DNA from: Trichobilharzia regenti
Taxonomy: Eukaryota; Platyhelminthes; Trematoda; Strigeidida; Schistosomatidae
DNA: 64,000 nucleotides
Direction of reading: 5' to 3'
Assembly: GCA_944472135.2 (NCBI GenBank)
Contig: OX235262.1
Coordinates: forward strand, 55,772,440-55,836,439
How positions within the stretch are numbered: the first letter of the stretch is position 1; the number at the start of each line of letters is the position of its first letter. Positions 44,619 through 55,431 of this stretch are shown here, piece by piece. Below the pieces are notes generated by a model. The model ran no database searches. It saw only the letters and a program-made list of their open reading frames with translations, and was not told where the DNA came from. The translations under genes were made by a program, and so were the position numbers.

Positions 44619-47528
44619 ATTCTTGCGGTGCTGACGCACAAATAGATTTAGGTTATGGTGACATTTTAAGCCAGTTTGTAGTATCCCGTGACTTATTCAC
44701 GATATTGCTAATTAATGCACGTTCCTTAATCAATAAGATATCTGAACTAAGGACATTATTATTAGTCGCCAAGCCTACTGTAGCTCTGATTACTGAGTCA
44801 TGGTGCTCATCCTCTGTACTTGATGTGCATATAGGTATCGATGATTACACTGTACACCGTGCAAACAGAGATTGCAAGCGTGGTGGAGGATGTCTCATAT
44901 ATATACATAACTCATTTGTAGTCAGTAAGGTGGAAGATGAAACAATGAATAATGTACCTGACTCACTCTGGGTTGTCTTACATGGAGATAAGTACAAACT
45001 TCTCATAGGCTGTGTTTATCGAGCACCAAGCTCAACAAAAGAAACTGATGCGTTATTAGCTAAATCGTTTGCACACGCATCCTCGTTTAGTGCTAATTAC
45101 AAAATAATTGCAGGGGACTTCAATCTTCCAGAAGTCAATTGGCTAACTAGTTCCGGCCCCCAACGCTTCGACGAATTACTTGCCACTATAGACTGTTATG
45201 GATGGCAACAACACGTCCAGACACCTACTCGTGGTGACAACATTTGGACCTTGTTTTTTGTCATGACACAATCCCAGTATCCACTATGTTGGTAATAGAT
45301 TTTCCAGTAGTGACCATAGAATGGTACTCTGCTCTCTGCCTTTCTCACCACTAAATACAGGAAACAAACAAGACTCAGGAAGCACAATATGTCGTAGTTA
45401 CAAATATACAGACTGGGGATTAGTCCAAGAACTTATTCGACTCTGTCAATGGGATGACTATTTTACCACTGACTCCCTGGAGGCCTTAGTAACCCTGTTT
45501 TACAGGAATGTTACCCTTTGTCTAGATACAGTTGCCCCAAAAAAAATAGTGAAATTAAGTAGACACCGAACTGAATATATTCCAAGGGCACACCGTAATA
45601 AGTTAAGGAAACTGAAGAAACAGTACTATTCCACTAAGGACATATCACTATTGCTCTCAATCCACGAGTCTCTTGAATCTATCAAGCGCCTACGCTCTCA
45701 AAAGGACCTCGACGAAGAGTTAACGGCACTTGAAAGTACCTCCAAAGTTTATAACTTAACGGCACTTCTTAAAAAACGAATGCAGTCGGCGAGGGAAATC
45801 CCATACTTACTTCACGACAAAGTAATCTACAATGAACCTGCCACTATCTGTGAACTTTCAGTGATTGGTTTGCAAACTTTAGTTTAGAAACACATATGCC
45901 TGGTGAAACCGCTCCCCTTACTATCTCTTCCCTTGAAAGCATTGTGTTCACTAATCAGTTAATAGTACAAGCAATTAAAAGCCTTAAACCTTCCACTAGT
46001 ACGGGACCGGATGGCCTCGCTTCGATAATTTTCAAAAACAGTGGGTGTGATATACCCTGTTACTTCTTAAATTCTTCTCAATATCTATGGACACTGGCAC
46101 TTACCCTAGTGAGTGGAAAACTAGCTTCATAATTCCACATTACAAATCTGGTGATAGGGCAAACGTCCGCAATTACAGACCCATAAATATAACCCCAGTT
46201 ATCTCACGAATCATGGAGAAAGTTGTAAAGATCAATTGTCAGACTACCTAATTAGGGAAGATCTTGTTACAAGGTCTCAACACGGATTTCTCAAAAATAG
46301 ATCCTGCGTTACTTGCCACTTCGACTTTTTCAACTGCATCACTAGTAGTCGCGAAGCACGTAAGCTAGTCGTTGTTCTCTACTTCGATATATCTAGGGCA
46401 TTTGACATGGTATCTCACAGTATTCTCTTTGAGAAGCTGTACTCTTGTGGAATTCGCAACCCATTACTGAACTGGTTAAAATCATTTCTAAGCAACAGGG
46501 TACAAATAACCAAAGTTGGATCTGTATTGTCTCATCCTAGGCAGATCTCAAGTGGGGTCGTGCAAGGTAGTGTCCTAGGTCCACTTTTATTCACAGTTTA
46601 CATTAACAGCATTTGCAAGTGCTTCACCTCAGGTAAACCATTCCTATATGCTGACGACCTCAAAGTCGTCTACTCCTGCTACACTCATGAATTAAGCGAT
46701 ATGGTTACTAAAATACATCTTGAACTAAGTAGCCTTGCAACGTGGTGTGCTGAATCCTGTCTAAATTTTAACATTGACAAATGCGGCTGGATTTGTATCG
46801 GCAACAGTAAGCTTGATCTAACTCTTGAAATAAATGGGCGAAAACTAGCTAAGCTCAATTCAGTCGTAGATCTCGGTATTAGATACTCTAGTAACCTAAC
46901 GTTCGCTGAACAGACTGATTATGCCAGACGTAAAACGCGAAGGCTGATAGGATGCATAACACGCAATTTCTTTTGTTGTGAAACTAGGGTTTTATTATAC
47001 AAAGTATGTGTCCGACCTATCTTAGAATACTGCCCGTTTATTCTTAGCGGACTAAGACAAAATGACAAGCTTAAATTAGAGGGAGTGCAACGGCAGTTTA
47101 CCTCAAGAACTCTTGGTTTAGAAAGTGGTCTGGAATACCATGAGCGATGCGTAAGACTAAGATTAGAACCCCTCTGGAAAAGACGCCTTAAGCTAAACCT
47201 TATCTTTTACTATAAGCTAACTAATCTTCTCTTGCATTCCTCCGAGCCAATAACTAAACCTACCGCTGTCATCAGTTACAATCTTAGAAATCATCACAAC
47301 CTAGCTGCTATGGAGCACTGTCAGACTTACGTGCGGTACAACTTCTTCTTAAATAAGTTTTCAGTCATTTGGAATAGACTACCAGCTAATGTGCGCGATG
47401 CAAACACACTTCCAGTGTTCATCTCCTCAGTCACCAGACTGCTCAAAGATGACAATGCACTTTTGCGCCTGACTCTTACACCCTCTTTTTCACCCTACAT
47501 AGATATTTTAAGTTCTTTAAACGTGTAG
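44543..47528 (+). CDS. CR1 LINE ORF2: endonuclease / reverse transcriptase (five apparent 1-nt frameshifts)
   Basis: About 995 codons once read through. Endonuclease: INARSLINKISELRTLL, ITESWCSS, GCVYRAPSS, IIAGDFNLPEVNW, then after correction SSSDHRMVL. Reverse transcriptase: TGPDGLASIIFK, NYRPINITPVISRIMEK, YFDISRAFDMVSHS (motif A), SSGVVQGSVLGPLLF (motif B), LYADDLKVVYS (motif C, YADD intact), then the C-terminal block (LEYCPFILSGLRQND, VIWNRLPANVRDANTLPVF). Every break is a missing base in a short homopolymer: TTTT to TTT near 45243, GGG to GG near 45290, TTTT to TTT near 45855, TTT to TT near 46064, AAAA to AAA near 46227. There are no in-frame nonsense changes. I therefore suspect base-calling errors rather than decay, and keep it as a CDS with that caveat. 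Confidence 0.8.
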
Positions 47529-47570
47529 TTACAACAAACTACAATTATAAATTTTAATATTATTGGAACT

Positions 47571-48562
47571 AGATGATTAACATTTCTACACAGGACAGTA
47601 ATATTAGTTTACACATAATATAAAAGTTAGCATAACGGGACTAGTTAGTTTGTGTACCAAAATAACCACAGTTACTAAACAGAATATATATGTATATATT
47701 TATTAATCACTCCTTAAGGACTCCCGTTGCTTTCTTTTGCGTTGCTGTTGTTTGTCTTCTTTTTTCTCTCACCATTTCAGCTTCCATTTGACTTTTTGAA
47801 TGAGAATGAATAATGTGGATATTTGACCATTTACAATGACAAATGATCTGCAAACATTATTGGTCCCGTATCTTTCAGTTGCCTGGTTAATAACGAATTA
47901 ACTTTCTCCACGACGCAACCTGGATTACATTTGTGGAATATACTCTTATACCAATGGAAAAGTATCAATTTGTAATACAACGTCACGATTGTAGCTTATA
48001 ACATAACTGATCGTATCTGTAAAAATAGCTTCCTTATTACCCAATTTGGATATAAATCAAATCAAAAATGAGATTCGGATTTGTACACACCCAGGTTATA
48101 TTGAGGAATTACTTCAAGCTTTATTTTTTCCCAAGTATTTTTAATCCATCCAAAACTTACTTGGGTTTTTTTGTTAATGCGAAGTTAATATTCCTATATT
48201 TCATGATGTGCTCCATTGAATGACTGGTTATCATATTGTTCCCACAGACCTAAAAAAATGGCATGCATTTTCATGTAAATTTATATGTTTATATGAGAAT
48301 ATACATTATTATAATTATTATTAAAACAAAAACGCCAGCAACCATGTAACTTAACCATAAACCGAATTTATGAAATTTAATTAATGCTTATCCATGCCTG
48401 TATATTTGGTGTGTCCTACACAAGTAAGAAAAAATGTGTACTTTATTAAAACATTATTATTAATTATGATTGCTAATCGTATATGTAATTTATCATATTG
48501 ATGATGCCTGTAAACTGGCGTCTCTCATGTACAAAATGAGAATATACTATTATTATTATTAT
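47571..48562 (+). mobile_element. three stacked LINE 3' ends
   Basis: In order: type 1 tail (about 47980-48330: TTATAACATAACTGATCGTA, ATGGCATGCATTTTCATGTA, hairpin, ATTATTATT); type 2 tail (about 48340-48460: GCTTATCCATGCCTGTATAT, TGGTGTGTCCTACACAAGTA, ATTATTATTAATT); type 3 tail (48480-48562: GATGATGCCTGTAAACTGGC, CTCAT/ATGAG hairpin, (ATT)n into the gap). 48050-48230 is shared with the minus strand of 58960-59110. Each is a 5'-truncated insertion ending in ATT repeats. Confidence 0.65.
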
Positions 48563-49060
48563 NNNNNNNNNNNNNNNNNNNNNNNNNNNNNNNNNNNNNN
48601 NNNNNNNNNNNNNNNNNNNNNNNNNNNNNNNNNNNNNNNNNNNNNNNNNNNNNNNNNNNNNNNNNNNNNNNNNNNNNNNNNNNNNNNNNNNNNNNNNNNN
48701 NNNNNNNNNNNNNNNNNNNNNNNNNNNNNNNNNNNNNNNNNNNNNNNNNNNNNNNNNNNNNNNNNNNNNNNNNNNNNNNNNNNNNNNNNNNNNNNNNNNN
48801 NNNNNNNNNNNNNNNNNNNNNNNNNNNNNNNNNNNNNNNNNNNNNNNNNNNNNNNNNNNNNNNNNNNNNNNNNNNNNNNNNNNNNNNNNNNNNNNNNNNN
48901 NNNNNNNNNNNNNNNNNNNNNNNNNNNNNNNNNNNNNNNNNNNNNNNNNNNNNNNNNNNNNNNNNNNNNNNNNNNNNNNNNNNNNNNNNNNNNNNNNNNN
49001 NNNNNNNNNNNNNNNNNNNNNNNNNNNNNNNNNNNNNNNNNNNNNNNNNNNNNNNNNNNN
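48563..49060. other. assembly gap (498 N)
   Basis: Run of N immediately after an (ATT)n microsatellite, a usual place for assembly breaks. The true length and content are unknown. Confidence 1.
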
Positions 49061-49549
49061 TGTTTACGCGCGCGATTCTATTCGGACGTTACAATCACTC
49101 CCCATAACGTGGATATATTTTTACCGATTTCTGGAATATTGTAGTATATATTATACCACCCCTCAACTATAACTTTTATTGGCTGCTACCCTAGCTTCCA
49201 ATTCTGCAGATATATCACCGCCAGTTATGAAGTTTGGATCCACAATTTCGCAGGGCTCATCCTCCTCATTGTAACTTTAGAACAACGTCACTTAAAAGAA
49301 AACTAGAGAAGTTCATTATTTTGTGGTTTACATATCAGGATCAATTTTCAGGATAATTGGTTTCTATATACTCCGTATTTTACGGTTTAATACTTCGTAA
49401 ATTTATTGTTTATATATAAGCAATAAAATTCCATACCGTATCCATAGTAGTACTTAATCTGTATATCCACTAGATATACTATTTGTCCACATACCTGTTT
49501 TCGATTTAGCCCAGCTTTAACTTTAAACCTTACTGATCAGCGTTCAGCA

Positions 49550-50662
49550 ATGGCACAACGTAATAAACGAGTACTTTCCATACGTAAGAATAGTTTGGGT
49601 CACTCAGCTAAGAAGATACGTACAACACTGTGCGTTCCAAGTAGCCTCAACAATGTACCCGAAGTCATTGTGCTCGATTTGTTATCAGAGGTATATGCAG
49701 CTGCTGAACAAAATAAGTTGGACTTTATTTCTCTAGGAAGCTCTGTGAAGGAATTAAATGAGAATATAAATACCATTAGGCCGTTACTGCTTCTTTGTAA
49801 CCCAACTCATGATACTAATGCGGAAAGTCTACTGAAGTCTGAGCGTATGTTAGACTTTATAGCCAATGAAGTGGCTAGACGAATCATGTCCTCGTACAAC
49901 GTTCTCGCTTACAATCTGCCTGATCGGACGCCTCTGGAGAAAATCAAAGTGACATGTCTCCAAGCGTGTGGCTTGCCATCAGCGAATTGCCACCTAATCA
50001 AACTCAGGAAAAAATCAGGAAAGTATACTTGCCCTGTGCTGTTTAAATTCAGTAGTCCCAATTATGCTAGGAAAATTCAGTCGTCAAATAAGTTAATTAG
50101 TTCATCTTCACCTTATGGTAACTGTCAACTTGCTCATAACCTAACGCCATGTCAAAGACGTAGCCGCGCGAGTGTGCCAAGTGTCGCAAAAACATACGTA
50201 ACTGCAGAATGTCCCACAAAAGACTCTCTCGCCTTACATTTAAGTAAACCTAATGCTACAGACACGGATGAAAATGAAATACTCTTAAATAATAAAGCTT
50301 TACCTAGTAAACTCAACAGTGAAGCAACTATGGTCATGGACTTAGATTCATCTTCAGAGTTATGCTCGCTAGACACATCACCATCAGCCGCTAATACTAC
50401 TACCAATGTTACGCAAAAGGCTAAGCTCGAGCATGTAGTATTAAATATAACCTCCTCGAGTAGCACTCAGACTAGTGAGCATACAAAACGAAGTAAAATA
50501 ACCCTGCCATCCAGAATACCTGTACTCAAACCCGTCACTGATAGGTTCCTCGGCAGCAAACCAAATAACACTAACTTAAGCAACTCCAATCATACCACTA
50601 ACCCAGGAAAGCAGAATAAGTCTTCATACCGCCATAAATATAACGTCAATGAAAAGAGGTAA
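49550..50662 (+). CDS. CR1 LINE ORF1 protein, second element
   Basis: Intact 370-codon frame. Basic start (MAQRNKRVLSIRKN), conserved core aligned with the 43143 ORF1 (LAYNLPDRTPLEKIKVTC, CHLIKLRKKSGKYTCPVLFK, HNLTPCQRRSR, ~120-205), then a Ser/Thr/Asn-rich tail ending in basic residues. It is shorter than its relative by about 120 residues at the C-terminus. The next 200 bp still resemble the tail region of ORF1, so the stop at 50660 may be a truncation. Same inferred RNA-binding role. Confidence 0.7.
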   Translation: MAQRNKRVLSIRKNSLGHSAKKIRTTLCVPSSLNNVPEVIVLDLLSEVYAAAEQNKLDFISLGSSVKELNENINTIRPLLLLCNPTHDTNAESLLKSERMLDFIANEVARRIMSSYNVLAYNLPDRTPLEKIKVTCLQACGLPSANCHLIKLRKKSGKYTCPVLFKFSSPNYARKIQSSNKLISSSSPYGNCQLAHNLTPCQRRSRASVPSVAKTYVTAECPTKDSLALHLSKPNATDTDENEILLNNKALPSKLNSEATMVMDLDSSSELCSLDTSPSAANTTTNVTQKAKLEHVVLNITSSSSTQTSEHTKRSKITLPSRIPVLKPVTDRFLGSKPNNTNLSNSNHTTNPGKQNKSSYRHKYNVNEKR

Positions 50663-51402
50663 CCGGCCGATTCATCCAACATCGAACAAATCTTCGTCCG
50701 ATAGACACAACAGACGCTATATATCTGGGCACCCTAAAAATAAGTCGAAACCCGACGGGCAGGCATACACCTACCCCGACACAACTCTCCAATCTATGGC
50801 TAAAATTGAAAAAGGTTTCATCTAGGGACCTCTACAGCAAGGGACAAGTGGGTTAGGCTTGTTTCCTAAAGGTGGCCTTCGGACTCACCACATCCCCGAA
50901 AACCACCGGATACAGACCACCCAAGACCATCGATGGACTAATATTTACGAAAATAACTTAAACACACAAAATATTAGCCATAATTGCGATGCACGTAACT
51001 TTACTCCAGCATACTATCCACGAGTAATACCTACCTCCCCCCTCCAATCTAAGTTTTCTCAGCCAACACAAAATTTCAGCCTCAATATTGACGCAAATAG
51101 CACACAAACTGTCAAGCCACTTATCACTGGATGGTAGGACGATGCATTTGAGCCACGGTATTATAAACGCCTCACACCCGCCGGGGTAACCAACGATAGC
51201 ACATCTCGCTGTGCTGATACTGGTGTAGGGCACTTTTCCAGCACTGCTAGTAAGTTGCCACCATCTGGGTTAGCACCCATCAAACAATCTGCTCTAGACG
51301 CCATAAACCTTGGAGACAACTTTTTAAAGATATATGCGATTTCACCGTCACCCCTAACTCTCTCTCATTCTGTCTCATCATGCTCGCTCCTTACTCAACA
51401 AA

Positions 51403-54023
51403 ATGTTCGACCTCACAACATTATCCTTAATTTGCAACCCGTCTCTCATAATGATTACTGAGACATGGTGCACTCCTCAGATTTACGATAAAGATATTTC
51501 TATTGATAAGTATTATGTACTCAGAGGCGACAGAAACTATGGTAGAGGAGGAGGATGTGTTATGTATATCAGGTCTGATATTAAGGCCACACAGGGCTTC
51601 TACCCAGAGCTCATCACAGATAACGATTCAGTCTGGGCTATTCTGAGACTGTCTCAATCCAACCCTATCTAATAGGTTGCATCTATCATCCCCCGTGCTC
51701 AGCTGTTGAAGGTGATATGAAGCTTGCTAGCACGTTCGCTTACGCCACTTTACTACCTCATACGGCTAAAATTATATGTGAGGACTTTACTGTGCTCGAT
51801 GTAGTCTGGCAACCACTTTTCTCACCAAAACGGTGCAATGAATTTATCAACATAATAGAAACAAAAGAATGGCAACAACACTTCCAGTATCCTACCAGGC
51901 TGCCTAAGATTTTAGATCTAGTTTTCACTAATGGTATCATCCCCACTACCCTTCGAATAGGTACAGAGTTTCCTGGCTGAGACCACAGAGTAGAATTTGG
52001 TACATTCAATATTTGCACTAGCATGAGTTCGACAACAAGCGCCAACAAAGTACTATTCAGGGGTTACAGAAATGCTCAGTGAGATGACCTGAAACCATAC
52101 CTACGCACCCTAGACTGGGAGCCATACTTTACATGCAGCTCTGCTGTAGAGACAAACAAATTACTCTATGAGAACCTGGGATTTGCACATGGCTTCATCG
52201 CTCCAGTAAGACTTGTTGCTAGATGGAGAAAACTACACGAAGACCCGCAGGAGATATAGGAGCTATTCAGCTCCCACTTTTCTAGCTACTATACTGTCGA
52301 AGAAACAGTAGATGGTCTTGATGTTCCGACAATACCAAATCACTTTTTGGGCAATATAACATTCGCCCAACAAAAGATTTCCTCCCCTATAGCATCCCTC
52401 CGGATATCATATAACGCTGGACCTGATGGAATTCCGTCTATCTTGTTGAAAAGAGGTGGTGAGGACACATCCATTATCCTACTAAAGTTTTTCGATCTGT
52501 CCTTGAATAATGGCAGTTGCCCAGAGTGCTGGAAGCTGTTGTTTATAACCCTTAGGCACAAACTAGGACTAACTTCCAATATTGAAAACTACCGACCGAT
52601 CAATATCACGTTAGTAGTTCCCAGGGCTATGGAAAAGGTTATAGGGCAAGATATTGCTTCATAAAGTGTTTACTCCAGCACAACACGGCTTCTTGAAAAA
52701 TCGATCACGCTCCACCTGCCTACTTGACTACTTTGATGATGTTACCGCTAAGCGTGATCATGGTTTGCATGTTGCAACTCTCTTCTTTGACTTCAAAAAA
52801 GCCTTTGATAAAGTCCCACACAAGAGACTAATCCTTTAGCTAAAGTCGTACGGGTTCCAAGACCCCTTGTTATCCCGGCTCATTTCTTTCTTGGAAGATC
52901 GTTCCCAAGTTGTGAAATTTGCAAATAATTACTCGTCACCCAGACCTATACGAATTGGAGTGATTTAGGGTAGTGTACTAGGTCCACTGCTTTTCGTAAT
53001 CTACATTAACGACATCTCCAGCGTAATCAAGCATGGTACCCCATACCTCTTTGCTGACGACTTAAAGATTGCATACAGCTCCCCCATTCTACACTGAACG
53101 AGGGATTCACACATATTCAAGATAATCTGGATAGGTCACATAACTAGAGCAATGACTGGCAACTGCCATTCAATTCTGATAAATGTTGTGTCCTATATTT
53201 GAATAACTCCCATCCGAATTTCAGGCTGCACCTAGGTAACTCTTTTCTCCAAACCCTCAGTTCCATAAAAGACCTGGGAGTTACCTACCCACAAAACTTA
53301 GCATTCAGTCAGTACGCAAAAGCACTTGTTTCTAAATGCCGAGGACTCACAGGCTTGTTACATCGAAAAATGTACACAAATGAGGCTGGAGTCATTTTAT
53401 ACAAAGTCATGTTTCGTCCAGTACTTGAATACTGTATAACTGTCTTCGGTTTCATGCATGGGTATGACAGGGTTCGTATTGAAAATATTCAGCAAAGTTT
53501 TACTCGACGTCTATTAAACAAACATGAAGGACTGACTTACGCTGATAAGTGCAAAATATATGGACTTCAGCCACTTTGGTTAAGGCGCCTGAAACTCAAC
53601 CTTACATTTCTCTTTCGCCTTTCACACGGCTACATCAAAAGCAGTAATCCAGTAGCTTTCAACAATTTACCCATATATACTCTTAGGAATCATGAAAATA
53701 CTCTATCCATAAGCCGGTTCCGGACAAAACTGCGATCACGTTTCTTCAAAATACAGCACGGTGCATTATGGAACGAACTCCCACTTACTGTACGTAGTTG
53801 CCGATCTCCTACTGAATCCAGCGTCTCCTTAACGAGTTCCTGTCAGCAAAAGAGCTTTGGTCTACTTATCCATACTTTATCCATATGGGCTGTTCAACTA
53901 GCTTTAGTACTACAGACCCCAGTGCAATACCCCCAATTTGAGGAAACTCATTTGCCCCGGCAACCGTACCGCATATATAACGTGATTAAACCAACCCAAT
54001 CTCTCCCACATGCCTTTACCTAA
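51403..54023 (+). pseudogene. CR1 LINE ORF2 of the second element, multiply broken
   Basis: Endonuclease pieces: MITETWCTPQIYDKDISIDK, GRGGGCVMYIRSD, EDFTVLDVVW (the GDFN equivalent, already mutated). RT pieces: NAGPDGIPSILLKRGG, IENYRPINITLVVPRAMEK, TLFFDFKKAFDKVPHKR (motif A), then an in-frame TAG at 52837-52839, IRIGV followed by TAG where motif B begins (52965-52970), YLFADDLKIAYS (motif C, 53045), and a 274-codon open C-terminal part (53199-54023: VLEYCITVFGFMHGYD, LWNELPLTVRSCRSP). Several true nonsense codons plus altered catalytic residues show real decay, unlike element number 1. Confidence 0.8.
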
Positions 54024-54100
54024 GGTTCGGTTATTCAGCTTATTAGAGATCCTATCGATATTTCTTCAGTCAGGTTTATAAACTCATAAGGCTATCTATA

Positions 54101-55430
54101 ATTATCCTGGACGTATAATCCCAAATTAGTTGTGATAGTTCTTCCATAATATAAGCAAACTGGTACTTTTTTATGTTCAAAGCATGCCATATGAAAAGTG
54201 GCCAGGAAAACCTAGCAATAACAAGCTCAGCCAACCAACCATTTTCCCGAAGTTCATTCAACCTACCTTTATCCCTAATCGTTCCACTATCCACTATACT
54301 CTGCTTGGTAGAATATGACTTAATTTGCTACGGTACTAAAAACTCTTCTACCTTTTACTTTTAAAAAGGACGTTTTAACTACTAACTGCATGGTAACTGT
54401 TTAACTAACTCACTGATTTTCTCTTCACTGTAATCTTCAGTAAGTTCGTCAGTAGATTTATTTCCGAAAAGCAATACATTAGCAACCATATCTTTTAATA
54501 TTTTACGAATATACTTATATTATTAGCATAATACACTGCACTATTTTTGAGTTGAATTGACTATCTTCAGTCAACAATTACACATTCTCATATAATTTTT
54601 TTAAATTTAATAATGTGAAGGTTATGTAGTATTTTTCCATTGTATAGTTGATGAGTCACTTTGCAATGTGTAACCCACACCATATAAAATCGGTCACCAA
54701 AATTTAGCATAACAAGTCCTGCTAACCAGTTGCTTCTCTCAGGACCACTTAACATAACTTTTCCACTAATTGTTCCACCAATTAAAATGATTAAAACATT
54801 TATGCAGCAAATGTTCTCTTGCTTTACCACGCTTGTTTCCTTTACTACACTCAATTATTGAGCCTAGTGTATTCTTTGATAATACGAATTATAATATTAA
54901 TTATACTCTTATCATATACAGATCGATTTACTTTACGGTTCCTTGTAGACTAACTACCATTCTTCAGTATACACACACTGCAGTATTGTTAACCAAATGC
55001 TAAAATTTTGTTGGTTCTGTGTTAGTATCTTTTTATAATATGTTTAGACACGTTATTTTGCAATGTCAGATGTTTACTATATATAAGACTGTCATGATAA
55101 TTTAGTACACTAAGTCCTGCCAACCGACCTTACCTTCAGTTCTTACTACCTACATTGAACCCTAACTATATTCTTCTGCTGAATCTTGCTCCACTATTCA
55201 CAAAACCTATTCATTTTACTCTTTAAGGTTTTAACTTCTTATAAAGTAATCTGTTCATTAGGAGGCATTCACACATATATAATATGTTCATAAAGATGCA
55301 TGTGGAGACCTATTGGGAACACTCATTAGGAAAGCTAGGGAGATGGAATATGAGGGACGAACATGTCTGGTACCAAGCAATATATTTGCGGTAGCCATAA
55401 TAATCATAGTCTCAGAGCCTAACATCGAAA
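54101..55430. repeat. AT-rich region with three degenerate repeat units
   Basis: Around 54210-54310, 54700-54800 and 55100-55210 the phrase (A)ACAAGTCCTGC(T/C)AACC...followed by CTTAACATAACTTTTCCACT-like sequence recurs, each preceded by an upstream block with ATAATTTAGCA or similar. Spacing is about 490 and 400 bp. No coding potential. Confidence 0.4.
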
Positions 55431-55431
55431 A

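Larger units (their letters stand above)
42897..47570 (+). mobile_element. CR1-clade LINE number 1, two ORFs
   Basis: Leader from about 42897, ORF1 (43143-44618), overlapping ORF2 (44543-47528). This is the two-ORF layout of CR1-type elements and resembles schistosome SR1/Perere. The 5' boundary is not sharply defined. Downstream 47571-48562 carries stacked 3' tails, of which one is probably this element's own. Confidence 0.85.
49061..54100 (+). mobile_element. CR1-clade LINE number 2, decayed
   Basis: Second two-ORF element in the same orientation, related to but clearly different from number 1. Leader 49061-49549, ORF1 49550-50662 intact, ORF2 from about 50700 broken by many stops and frameshifts. 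Its 3' end is not resolved; AT-rich sequence follows. Confidence 0.8.

Noticed and set aside
48470..49144. 224-codon frame
   Set aside because: It is mostly N bases from the assembly gap.
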